Below are positions 1 through 8,603 of a stretch of DNA of 15,407 bases, piece by piece (positions within the stretch are counted from its first letter, which is position 1; every line of letters starts with the position of its first letter). The notes under the pieces are model-generated. The model was not told the origin of the DNA. It saw only the letters and a program-made list of their open reading frames with translations, and did no database searches. The DNA is from Triparma columacea (Eukaryota > Sar > Bolidophyceae > Parmales > Triparmaceae): assembly GCA_030267965.1 (NCBI GenBank), contig BRYA01000843.1:1933-17339 (forward strand). Reading direction: 5' to 3'. A program made the position numbers and the translations under genes.

Positions 1-1388
1 TCGCGCTAGCCTTCTCCACCGCGTGAGCTTCGTCGTACACCCCCTCGATCAGCTTGAGGACCCACACTAGGGAACGGTGGTACGCAAAGGACGGGCAGAG
101 GGGGGTCAGCTCGGTGCGGTCCCGGGCGCCGGTGTGGAGCCCAGCGACCAGGGTGGTCCTGTAATAGCGGCCGCATATGCTTTTAGGGGTGGGGGTGTCG
201 GGGTGGTCTTCGACTTGGTGGGACATGTGGTGCTCCTTGCTCATGGTTAGGTGCAGCTTAGACGACGGGCCCTTCATAGCGCTACCCAACGACAGCGAAG
301 GGTGACGTATAGGTGATATCTGAGTGTGCTTCGTCAGGAAGTTTGACGATATCCCTTGGGAACGGGTTTGCTGGGTCTTGGACTTCTTGCTGGGTCTAGT
401 GGAGCTACGCGGGGATGGGGTGGGAGCGCGGAAGAACATATCCTCCCCGTCCCCTAAGCCTTCAGTTTCTATAATGTTGATCGGGGTAGTCGGATAGCTC
501 GGTACTGAGTTTGTCTCTGGGTGGCTCCTTGCAGTTGAAGGGTTAGAGGATCGCGAGCTAAGGGGGGCGGAATCGTTGGAGCTGGGGACAGTACCGGCAA
601 TCCCTGCGCCCATGCGCTCCTCGCCGAGGTTGCGACGGGAGAGCTCGACATCAATGTAGTCGAGACGGTCAAGGTATGGGAGGAGGACCTTCTTGGCCTG
701 GGGGGGGGGGAAGGGGGGAAATGGGGATGAAGGTTAGTTATTCGCTGGTCACTTAGTGCACCCATTAATCGCCACCACCCCCCTACATCCCTCTTCTCAC
801 CTCCATCTCAGCATCCGTAAGTTTCTTCTTCGGTTCCTTCTTCTCTCTCCTCGCCGCTCCCCCATGTCCCCCAAGCCCAGCACTAGCATTAGCTTCAAAC
901 TTCCCCGTCTCGGTCATAATAAGCGCCGAGTCTGTCATATCCCCCAGTTTCAGTGGCGTCCCGGCACGACCACCGGAGCTGCTCGCCCCAAGGGGCTCTA
1001 AAGTCCTCGGGGGACCCCTAGAGTTTGGTCTACCAAACTCACCGCTATCAACCACGTGAGTGTGCGCGTGGTTACGGGACCGTTTCTTCGATGTTTTCTT
1101 CGCCGTCACGCCCATCAAGCTCGGGTCCGCCGTCCTGTACGCGGACATAACCTGGCTGGCAGACTTTGGGTTGACCCTCCCCCTCTTCCCCTTCTTCTTC
1201 CCCGCGGAATTAGAATCCCGGGGGAAGGGGTGGGAGAAACCTGTCGAAAAACCCTCTCTGGCCATCTGCTCGTCGAGACGGGCGAAGGCGGCCTCCATTG
1301 AGGGAGTGAAACCTTCGAAGGTTGGGTCCATGCCACGAAGGCTTGAGGAGAGGGGCTTGCTTGCGGTACCGGGGGTACGCCGGGACAT
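1..1388 (-). CDS. Unrecognised low-complexity protein, two exons, 3' end cut by window edge
   Basis: I do not recognise this gene. Exon 1 is 1388-801 (196 codons) and starts at the ATG at 1388-1386. The donor GTGAG is at 800-796, and the acceptor is a long pyrimidine tract ending CAG at 698. Exon 2 runs 697-1 with no stop. The junction is phase 0 (Glu|Ala), giving at least 428 residues. Residues 1-190 are rich in Ser, Gly, Lys and Arg, with basic patches (KKKGKRGR near residue 65, KKTSKKRSRN near 97) that could act as nuclear localisation signals. Exon 2 opens with a charged, leucine-containing stretch (KKVLLPYLDRLDYIDVELSRR), then about 130 Ser/Thr/Pro-rich residues. The last 60 residues look more ordered (CGRYYRTTLVAGLHTG, then FAYHRSLVWVLKLIEGVYDE) and may begin a folded domain beyond the edge. 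It is transcribed divergently from the Omp85 gene. The splice model is well supported; the function is unknown. Confidence 0.7.
698..800 (-). other. Intron of the minus-strand gene
   Basis: It reads GTGAGAAG at its 5' end (minus strand) and ends in a C-rich tract plus CAG. The tract includes an 11-nt G run on the plus strand at 700-710, which is prone to slippage and assembly error. The phase-0 junction restores a long open frame; reading through instead meets a stop five codons after the donor. Confidence 0.7.
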
Positions 1389-1567
1389 TGCAAAAGGGGA
1401 GATACAGGAGGATGGGAGGGGAAAATTTAAAGGTAAGGGGCGGGGGGGGTAATGGAAGGAGATTGAAAATTGATGAGGGCCCTAACAGGTTTGCCCAGGT
1501 TTGAGCTGGGGGTGGAAGGGTTTGAGGTTTTTGAGGAGTGTAGGAGTGTCAACAAGTGAAAGAAGAT
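1389..1567. promoter_or_regulatory. Divergent (head-to-head) promoter region
   Basis: These 179 nt separate the ATG of the minus-strand gene (1388) from the ATG of the Omp85 gene (1568). Both 5' UTRs and core promoters must lie here or overlap the genes. It is purine-rich on the plus strand, with a G9 run near 1440-1449 and an AT patch (AAAATTTAAA near 1422). I see no convincing TATA box. Its role is inferred from position only. Confidence 0.45.
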
Positions 1568-4156
1568 ATGCTCATCATCCTCACCTTAATTTCACTCTTA
1601 AGCTTATGTAACGCCTTCTGGTTGAATATCCCCCCATCTCGGGGACACAATGGTGGCTTCGGAGGGAGTATGGGAGGAGCAAATGGAGGAGGACGACCCC
1701 CGAATCCACCTCGGTCATTATTTAATAACTTTGGTGATAACGGGGACGATAACTTCGGTGAAAACGGGGGAGATACGGACAACGGGATGAGGTTAGGCTC
1801 AGTTTACGGAAGTATCGGAGTTGTTGGGCCTCAAGGTTTCAGATCCCTAGGGAGAGTATGTCAGAGAACACTCAAGGCCATTGAGGACGCGTTTAAGAAC
1901 GCTGGATCTGGAGGGGAGAGGAAGAAGGATAGGAAGGCCATTAAGGACTTGGAGAACACTATTGTATTAGACGTTAGAGCCAATTCTACTATACTTTCAA
2001 GGGACATTGTTAGGGAAGGTGAGCGAAAGAGTTAAAGAGTGAAGTGGCGAGCGGGAAGAGTGCAGTCGCGAGCGGAGAGATTGCAGTAGCGAGCGAACTA
2101 GAGGGTTCCTAGAGGCTAAATGTTAGTTTACCTTCCAACCCCCCCACAATCCCCAAACTCTCCTTCCCTTCCTCCCCGCTCCCTCCCTTAGCTGCAAAGA
2201 GGACGGGTCTACTCCGCGGTTACCTGAACTCCACAACCGTAACCGGCACCGCCCGTCTCTTGAAGTCCTTCTACGACCAGAACGGTTACGTCCTCTGCGA
2301 GGTATCCTCCGCGTCGATCGATCCCTCAGGCCTCGTTTCCCTATCCGTTATCGAGCCAAGGTGCGCGGGGGAGCCAGTGGGGATGCAGTTTCTGAAGGAG
2401 ATGGTTGTTAACCCTGAGGACGGGAGGACGGTTACGTTCAAGAAATTCAACGAGATGCAGGAGAGGAGGAAGGTTGTGAAGAAGTTGAAGAGGGAAGACC
2501 TCAACACCACGTTCGTACCCACCAAGGGGAGGACTAGGGGGGACGTCATCGCGAGGACACTGAGGATGGAAACGGGGGAGGTATTCAAGTGGGACAACGA
2601 AAGGTGGCAGAACGTGGCTAACAGCGGACTCTTTGAACTGGTAAGGACCAAACCAACAAAGGACAAGAACGGAAACGTACAACTCATGGTGCAGGCGACG
2701 GAGAAACCGACGAGGAACCTGGAGTATGGGGTCACGAAAAGCCTGTACACTGGGGAGTGGGAGGGGGAGGTGAGAGAAGGCATTTTTGAGGGGAGATGGG
2801 ATAAGATGTGGGAACGCAGATAGCTGGACGGAGCTAACCAACCCCTCCCTCCCTCCCTCCCTCCTCCCCCCCACAAAAAAAACACAAAAAATCACATCAG
2901 ATGTGCTTCGACCACAAGAACCTCCTCGGCGGTGGTGAGGTCGGTAGTTTAGTATTCCGTCGAGGTGCCCAGGACCCTCTAGCCTCCTACAAGTTAAAGT
3001 ATTCCAACAATAAATTCGGGGCACCATACGGTTACGAAGTCGAGGGATTCTCTGAGTTTATTGGAGGGGATGGAGGGGAGGACGTGAGGTGAGAAAGGAA
3101 GCTGGATAAGGGAGGGGTTTATGAGGAGAACCTTTGAGAATTTTTGATGAGGTCTATAACTTACACCCAACACCCAACATCTCCCCTCCCACCATTCCCA
3201 CCCCCCGTAGCACGGTTAGCACAAAAGGGTTGAATCCCAAAAAGGCTTTGTCTCGCATCGGTAACATGTTGCGGTTAGGTTCCGGCGCCACAGCCCTCGG
3301 TGAGAGTGTATCTCCCATGTCAGACTTTAGCTCCGACGGTTCAGACCCTCTCTCTGATGCCCTCACTGGATCATCTACTCTCTCCCCAACCGACGTAGAC
3401 AGCGTAGGTAGCACCGTTGATAACTCCGACTCGCTGTTTGTAAAGCGCGGAGCGACGTTCAGGGTTAACAAGCCACTCTCCTCAATCTGTTACAACTCAG
3501 GTGCCGCAGCTAGTCTTGAGACAACCTCTACATACGGGGGTAAGAACGAGGTCATCGGAAGTATCAGCTGCGACGTCGGGCCTGTTGTTAGTTACATACC
3601 AGTGATTGGTGGAGCGCATAGTATTCTAACAACCGTTAAATGCGGGGGTAGGATAACAGACGCCAACTCCGTCCTACCGTACACATCCTCAACCGCCGTT
3701 GCTAAGGAACTCGTACCTCTAGGGAGAGGGGAGAGCAGGAAACCGGTAGTGCTGGGGTTGAGACATAGCGTTTACACGAGCTCGTCGAAAGGACCTTTAC
3801 ATGAGGCTCATAAGGCAGGGTGTAACGCGGGGATTAGAGGGTATGGGAGTAGGAGCATGGGGGCTATATCTAAGGCAGCGACGGGGACGGTCGAGGTTAG
3901 GGTACCGGGGAACTTTGGGGGGAGAATTGGGAGGGACGTTGGGGGAGTGCTTTTCGGGGACTGGGCTGTTAGCAAGGGGATGGGGGAGGGGAGGGAAGGG
4001 GGGAGGGGAGGGGAGATTGGGATGGACTTTAAGTACGCGGTGGGGGTGGGGATTAGGGGGAGCGCGATGGGGATACCGTTGAAGTATGATGTGGGGGTCA
4101 ACAGGGAGAAGGACGTTGTGCAGAGCTTTGGGATTGGGGGGGACTTTCAGGTTTGA
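1568..4156 (+). CDS. OMP85: Omp85/Toc75-type plastid outer-envelope beta-barrel protein
   Basis: Four exons: 1568-2018, 2192-2769, 2901-3088 and 3211-4156, joined in phases 1, 0 and 2, giving 720 residues. Residues 1-16 are a short hydrophobic signal peptide ending CNA before Phe17-Trp18, like the ASAF-type start of bipartite targeting to red-derived plastids. A Gly/Asn-rich linker follows (about 20-75). About 130-340 hold two POTRA-like domains, with the hallmark NGYVLCEV near 181-188 and NSGLFE/NVQLMVQATEKP later. From about 330 the Omp85 barrel starts (TKSLYTGEWEGE, then NLLGGGEVGS). IRGYGSRSMGAIS at about 614-626 is the conserved loop-6 (V/I)RGY motif, and the C-terminus (GIPLKYDVGV...SFGIGGDFQV) is the terminal strand. 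Family role: inserting or translocating proteins at the outer envelope of the primary plastid. A Ser/Asp-rich stretch at about 428-482 interrupts the early barrel. The ATG at 1568 is chosen because it starts the signal peptide. Identity is confident; exact topology is inferred. Confidence 0.9.
2038..2100 (+). repeat. Three 21-bp tandem repeats in Omp85 intron 1
   Basis: Units at 2038-2058, 2059-2079 and 2080-2100 align without gaps and share the core GCGAGCG preceded by AGTG/GTGC/TTGC-type sequence. They lie inside intron 1 (2019-2191), upstream of its pyrimidine-rich acceptor. This is a minisatellite; no function is visible. Confidence 0.75.
3970..4022 (+). other. G-run cluster in Omp85 exon 4 (possible G-quadruplex)
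   Basis: At least six runs of four or more G separated by one to three bases lie within about 45 nt. They encode a Gly/Glu/Arg-rich insertion (GMGEGREGGRGGEIG) between two late barrel strands. The runs satisfy the standard four-run G-quadruplex pattern on the coding strand, hence also in the mRNA. Folding is not demonstrated. Confidence 0.5.
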
Positions 4157-4377
4157 GGGGAAATGGTAAGAGAGGAAGCGGAGAGGAAGGGGAGGGATGG
4201 ATGGGAGGGAAGGAGTTGGAGTAGGTGTAGGGGAGATTGGGTTGGGCATTATTAACAAGAAGCGATTTGTAAATTGATGGCAAAAAAAAGAAATTTGGAT
4301 CCTCGCCAGAGAAAATGGGAACAACTCGCTAAGCTGTTACTTGAAGTATTTGACTAAAATACACTTGCTGGTCGAGC
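4157..4377. other. Omp85-zinc finger intergenic spacer
   Basis: This holds the 3' end of the Omp85 transcript and the promoter of the finger gene. Composition switches at about 4230-4250 from G-rich (GGGAAGGAG-type) to AT-rich (an A8 run near 4281, then ATTTGACTAAAATACAC just before the ATG). I see no canonical AATAAA and no unambiguous TATA box. Confidence 0.5.
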
Positions 4378-5691
4378 ATGTCGGTGTTCAGTGAGAATTT
4401 GGGGTCACACATGGACATATTTGCGCCTGCTGTCACCACCACAATAGATGATTTCAAGGTAGAAGAATTTACATCGACGGAACCAGGTAACCTTCCTGGG
4501 TTTCAAGGACGCAACAAGGGTATATCGTCAGCGATTGGTGTAGATGGCTTGGAAAGCGAGGTCGTCGGTGAAGATTATGACGTGGTAAGGCATGATCTAC
4601 TTGTTTGCCAACCATGTGATGAGGATGTGGAGGTTGTTGCTCAAGGGAAGACCAACAGCAGAGGCGTTGGAGTAGTTGGGGTGTATAGACGGGTGGCTGC
4701 AGGGTTGTATGAGTACAATGAGGAAGAGATAGACGAGAGACCTTACCACTGCAAACTGAGAGGATGCAAATATAGGGCGAAGGATAGGTGCAACCTCAAG
4801 CAGCACCTTGCTGATATTCACGATATTGGCGGATCATGGCATTCATGCCCGCAAGAAGGGTGTGAATATAAGGCGAAGATAAGAGGCAGCATCAAGAACC
4901 ACCTTGCTTGTATTCACGATATTGGCGTAACTTGGCATCCATGCCCGCAAGAGGGTTGTGAATATAAAGCGAAGGAGAGAGGCAATCTCAAGACCCACCT
5001 CGCTAATATTCACGATATTGGCGTAACCTGGCACAGATGCCCGCAAGAAGGGTGTGAATATAAGTCGAAGCAGAGAAACGAAATCAAGACGCACCTTGCT
5101 AATGTTCACGATATTGACGTAACCTGGCATACATGCCCGCAAGAGGGTTGTGAATTCAAGGCGAAGCAGAGATCCAACCTCAAGAACCACCTTGCTTACG
5201 TTCACGATATTGGCGTAACGTGGCATACATGCCCGCAAGAGGGATGTGAATTCAAGGCGAAGAAGGAAGAGCACATCAAGAGGCACCTTGCTCATGTTCA
5301 CGATATTGGCGTAGCATGGCATACATGCCCGCAAGGGGGTTGTGAATATAAGACGAAGCAGAGAAGCAGCATCAAGACCCACCTTGCTTATGTTCACGAT
5401 ATTGGCGTAACTTGGCATACATGCCCACAAGAAGGGTGTGAATATAAGGCGAAGCAGAGAAGTAGTATCAAGATACACCTTGCTCATATTCACGACATTG
5501 GCGTAACCTGGCATAAATGCCCGCAAGAAGGGTGTGAATTTAAGGCAAAGTTGAGAGGCAGCATCAAGACCCACCTTGCTAATATTCACAATATTGGCGT
5601 AACCTGGCATGCATGCCCGCAAGAAGGGTGTGAATTTAAGGCGAAGGAGAGATCAAACCTCAAGAGACACATTTCTAAGCTTCACGTATAA
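4378..5691 (+). CDS. Ten-finger C2H2 zinc-finger protein, intronless
   Basis: 437 residues in one exon. Residues 1-120 lack fingers and are acidic, with no domain I recognise. From Cys125 to the C-terminus there are ten tandem fingers of the form C-x4-C-x12-H-x4-H, each 32 residues, joined by a near-invariant DIGVTWH linker rather than TGEKP. The aromatic core residue is at Cys+2 (CEY/CEF), and the usual Phe position is Ala or Ser. The Leu/Ile before the first His is kept in every unit. Each repeat is 96 bp and highly similar in DNA, including the linker; most differences fall in the helix residues before the first His. Family knowledge: tandem C2H2 fingers bind DNA or RNA, so a nuclear sequence-specific binding protein is the best inference. 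Lack of introns and AT-rich composition set it apart from its neighbours. An AATAAA lies about 55 nt after the stop. Confidence 0.9.
   Translation: MSVFSENLGSHMDIFAPAVTTTIDDFKVEEFTSTEPGNLPGFQGRNKGISSAIGVDGLESEVVGEDYDVVRHDLLVCQPCDEDVEVVAQGKTNSRGVGVVGVYRRVAAGLYEYNEEEIDERPYHCKLRGCKYRAKDRCNLKQHLADIHDIGGSWHSCPQEGCEYKAKIRGSIKNHLACIHDIGVTWHPCPQEGCEYKAKERGNLKTHLANIHDIGVTWHRCPQEGCEYKSKQRNEIKTHLANVHDIDVTWHTCPQEGCEFKAKQRSNLKNHLAYVHDIGVTWHTCPQEGCEFKAKKEEHIKRHLAHVHDIGVAWHTCPQGGCEYKTKQRSSIKTHLAYVHDIGVTWHTCPQEGCEYKAKQRSSIKIHLAHIHDIGVTWHKCPQEGCEFKAKLRGSIKTHLANIHNIGVTWHACPQEGCEFKAKERSNLKRHISKLHV
4741..5688 (+). repeat. Ten-unit 96-bp tandem array encoding the zinc fingers
   Basis: Units start near 4744 and recur every 96 bp, with shared blocks such as TGCCCGCAAGAAGGGTGTGAA and TTCACGATATTGGCGTAAC. 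The first unit (YHCKLRGCKYRAKDRCNLKQH) and the last (ERSNLKRHISKLHV) are the most divergent, as expected when internal units expand by unequal crossing-over. Specificity positions (-1, 2, 3, 6) read in order: DCNQ, IGSN, EGNT, QNET, QSNN, KEHR, QSST, QSSI, LGST, ESNR. Confidence 0.9.
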
Positions 5692-5744
5692 GTTGATTCA
5701 TCTTAAGAAGAGTCGAAGCATCTAAACCTTCTTTAACATTGTTG

Positions 5745-5750
5745 AATAAA
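5745..5750 (+). terminator. Possible polyadenylation signal of the zinc-finger gene
   Basis: AATAAA occurs in an AT-rich stretch 54 nt past the stop codon. The position fits a 3' UTR, but use of this hexamer in this lineage is not established from the sequence. Confidence 0.35.
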
Positions 5751-6221
5751 TATATGATGCATCTTATATTGTTACACAAATAGAGTTCAAGGATGTTAAA
5801 CGAAATATGCTAAAGCGGCGGTGCTAAAGTTTGTTAAAATAAGAAGCCCTAAGGTTCTGTTTTTTACGCCACGTTAAATTAGCGTTAAGTTAGCAAAATG
5901 TTTTGCTCCTTCTCTATGTACTCCGAAGGTTGACATCAGAAATTGGAAGAACTGCCAGCAGTCAGATTTGGCAAGATTTGTCCATTTCCAAAGGTAACAT
6001 TATTTCCTTTTAAATCGAGTGTTATGTATTATTAATGTGATGTGTGTGTTAATATGTGTTTAATGTTGCCTATGATAACATAATAATCATCGTATGTATT
6101 TATATTTAGTGAAAAAATGAAGTCAATAAATATAATTGACATCGAGTTGAGTTCTCCCATCTCATCTAACACACATTCTCCTACAATCACAGCACACACA
6201 CACATATACACAGAGTATATA
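5751..6221. other. AT-rich intergenic region before the glutaredoxin gene
   Basis: No convincing gene. It holds a 7-bp perfect hairpin (AGCAAAA-TG-TTTTGCT at 5892-5907), several TTAAATT/TTAGC motifs, a dinucleotide-rich CA/TA tract at about 6188-6220, and an ATG at 6117 in frame with the glutaredoxin gene. An upstream 5' UTR exon (possible donor GGTAAC near 5993) cannot be excluded. Confidence 0.4.
6188..6220 (+). repeat. CA/TA microsatellite upstream of the glutaredoxin start
   Basis: An ACACACACACA tract followed by TATACACAGAGTATAT. If translated from the ATG at 6117 it would give a His/Thr/Tyr-rich stretch, which argues that it is 5' UTR. Confidence 0.6.
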
Positions 6222-8010
6222 ATGGTAATGGCATCTAAAGCTACTATATCATTGTTTACATTACCATCATGTCCACATTGTCTTTATGTTAAACAAGCAT
6301 TGGCATCATATTTCCCAACAAATACAGGTAAGAGGTGTGTGTATGTGCATATATAGTATGTATATGCACTCAGTATATGTTATGCACTCATACAAACGTA
6401 TCCTCACTCACACACACATTTTATGTGAACCCTCTTCTCCTCTTCTGCCCATCTATCTTCTTTCCCATCCATTCCATTCCATTCTACACACCCCACAGTT
6501 AATATCATTGACATACAAAACTACCCAACAAGGCGCTCAGATATGATCAAACTTACATCAAGGTTCACAGTCCCACAAGTCTTTGTCAACGACCACTACA
6601 TTGGAGGAGCTGACGACTTCAAAAAGTTCACTGGAATTTTCCCTGAAAACAGGAAGGAAGAGCCCAAGGGTGACATGTCTTGGTTCGAGGAGCCCGCCAA
6701 GGTAGAGGAGACCAAGTTGAGGCCCGTCCAGGAATCCGAGAGAGTCGTTGAGCTCCCAACGCCCCCGTTTCTCGACAAGACTGACTACGTCTCCCTAATC
6801 AAAGCAGACCGCGGATCCGCCAACGACGCCAAGACCCCGTCAGTCCTCAACTGCCTCGTATCCTACAAGGACCGCGTCGACCCCAACCCAATCGCCGTCG
6901 TACACAGACTCAAGAAGCAGCTCGACAAAATCATCGAGAAACACAGGGACGATAAACAGGCGGTCGACTACCAGGCGATCAAGGAACTGGACGAGTTCCT
7001 CGAATTCGAGGTCGCGACGGCTGAGCTTCAGAGCGTCAAGTTAGCGGACATGGACGACGGGGTGAAGAAGGTGAGAATTGTTGGGAAAAGAGGAGTGAGG
7101 ACACAATGGCTTACTACCTTTTACACACTTGTCACTAACCCACACGACGCCCTAAACAAACACACGTGCAACTTCACCTTTGCCTCGTTATCTCTCCATC
7201 TTCCCCCCCCCCTCCCCCCGGCTCATCCTTTAGGCCTTTTGCATAAACCTCTACAACCTAATGATAAAGCACGCCTTCACAAAAGTCGGTGTCCCAACAG
7301 ACAAGTCCAACCGCGGTCCCTTCTTCACCGGCGTAGGTTACCAGCTCGGGGAAGGGTACTTCACGTTCGACCATCTGGAGAACGGAGTATTGAGGAGCAA
7401 TAGGAACGGGATACTTAAACATGAAGGGGATAAAAGGTAAGGGAGAGGGGAGGGATGGAATTTTTGTATGATATAAGGAACAAGGAACGGACCTGAGGGA
7501 ACAGCACGAGAGACCACAAAGAGAGAGAGAGAGAGAGAGAAAACCGAAAACCAACACCATTGTCCCCCCCCCCCCCCTTCCCCCCCTCGTAGATTCGCCG
7601 CCATCTTCCCTGACTCTTCGGTAGACTGTCGTATTCACTTTGCCCTAAACTGCGGTGCAGCATCATGCCCACCCATTAAAAAGTTCACCTCAATAGCCAT
7701 CGACGATGAACTTGACGTAGTCGCAAGAGCGTATTGTGAGGATGAGGGAAACGTTAAAGTTGAAGATGGGAAGGTTTGGGTTAACCAAATTTTCAACTGG
7801 TATGGAAAGGACTTTGGGGGGAATGATGAAGAGAAATTAAGGACCATTGTACAATGGTGCGAGGGGGAGAAGAAAATTGAGGTGATGAAAGTTATTGATG
7901 AGGGGGGGGGGATTGATTATATGGTTTATGATTGGGGGAGTGATGCGAGGGAACCGGTTAGGAGCTTCGAGGTTGGGGATGCTTTTAAGGAAATGGAGTG
8001 GGGGGAATAA
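6222..8010 (+). CDS. Glutaredoxin-DUF547 fusion protein
   Basis: Exons 6222-6327, 6499-7070, 7234-7436 and 7593-8010 (phases 1, 0 and 2) give 432 residues. Residues 7-80 form a glutaredoxin domain: active site Cys17-Pro-His-Cys20 (dithiol type), cis-proline motif TVPQVF (Pro61) and a glycine pair GGADD (71-75) that contacts glutathione in the family. A charged linker follows (80-140). From about 150 comes the DUF547 region: helices ending ELQSVKLADM, then AFCINLYN (227-234), the FTFDHLENGVLR block, RIHFALNCGAASCPP (307-321) and a FNWYGKDF motif. Related plant proteins put a DEP domain between glutaredoxin and DUF547; I see none here. Expected role: a thiol-disulfide or glutathione-dependent enzyme; the DUF547 activity is unknown. 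The start at 6222 has A at -3 and G at +4; the in-frame ATGs at 6117 (35 residues longer) and 6228 are alternatives. No clear targeting peptide is visible. Confidence 0.85.
7521..7577 (+). repeat. (GA)10 microsatellite and C14 run in glutaredoxin-DUF547 intron 3
   Basis: (GA)10 occupies 7521-7540, and a 14-nt C run at 7564-7577 forms part of the acceptor pyrimidine tract of intron 7437-7592. Both are length-unstable and may be miscounted in an assembly. They do not affect the reading frame. Confidence 0.85.
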
Positions 8011-8603
8011 GGGGAAGAGGATTATATAAGAGGGGGAGGAGGGGAGATTTAAGGACACATGAAATATGAAGAGGGAGGTTAATAAAACATACGAATGTAA
8101 ACAAGAAACGTGTAATTTAGGGAAAGGATTAGGGGAAATAATGAAGGGGGTGGGGGGGACATAACCACTTCAATGCCCATTCTCACACCAAAAGGGTTCC
8201 CTTAGGACCCCCCCTCCCCTTGCCCCCTGGATAAAATCCAATTCTATATTTGTGAGTGAGAAATAGGGACGGACGAGGCGAGAGGGCCAGCCGTTTAGTT
8301 AAGTGTTATCTTCTAAAGTTATGTCAAAACTGCGTTAATGGAGTGGGAGTTGTAACCAAAGGAATGTTGTCGTTGCTGTTGTCTCGACTGGTCCCCCATT
8401 TTTAGTGTTCACTGATTGTTTTGGTCTTCGGTTATTATGTTGAGCTTTATCACTTACGGAAGACGACATCTACGGGGGTTTACGACGAACCTAATCATTG
8501 GAAGATTCACTTGCCCCCATCACCTCCGATATCCTCACACTATTATCCCCATCCCATCCCCAGATTGAGCTTTACGCAAGAATAAACAACAGAGCGGTAG
8601 AGG
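8011..8603. other. Intergenic region between glutaredoxin-DUF547 and START-repeat genes
   Basis: 593 nt with no convincing coding region. AATAAA at 8081-8086, 71 nt after the stop, may be a poly(A) signal. An AT-rich patch (GGATAAAATCCAATTCTATA, near 8229) stands between G-rich stretches (G7 near 8151) and could be core promoter, but it lies about 370 nt before the next ATG. The rest is unremarkable. Confidence 0.45.

Noticed and set aside
2286..3027. Minus-strand open frames of about 200-230 codons
   Set aside because: They overlap Omp85 exons 2 and 3 and cross their intron; the plus strand shows clear POTRA and barrel motifs.
4843..5622. Long minus-strand open frame (259 codons) with repeats
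   Set aside because: It is the antisense shadow of the zinc-finger array; its periodicity is that of the 96-bp repeats and it has no recognisable domain.
4741..5688. CRISPR-like regular repeats
   Set aside because: The 96-bp period is coding, with zinc ligands kept in frame in each unit and no unique spacers between identical short repeats.
6117..6221. N-terminal extension of the glutaredoxin protein from the ATG at 6117
   Set aside because: It would translate a CA/TA microsatellite and adds no targeting signal; the ATG at 6222 directly precedes the domain. Not excluded.
6120..6520. Short match between AATATAATTGACAT (near 6127) and AATATCATTGACAT (near 6501)
   Set aside because: 14 nt in AT-rich DNA with no extension on either side is compatible with chance.
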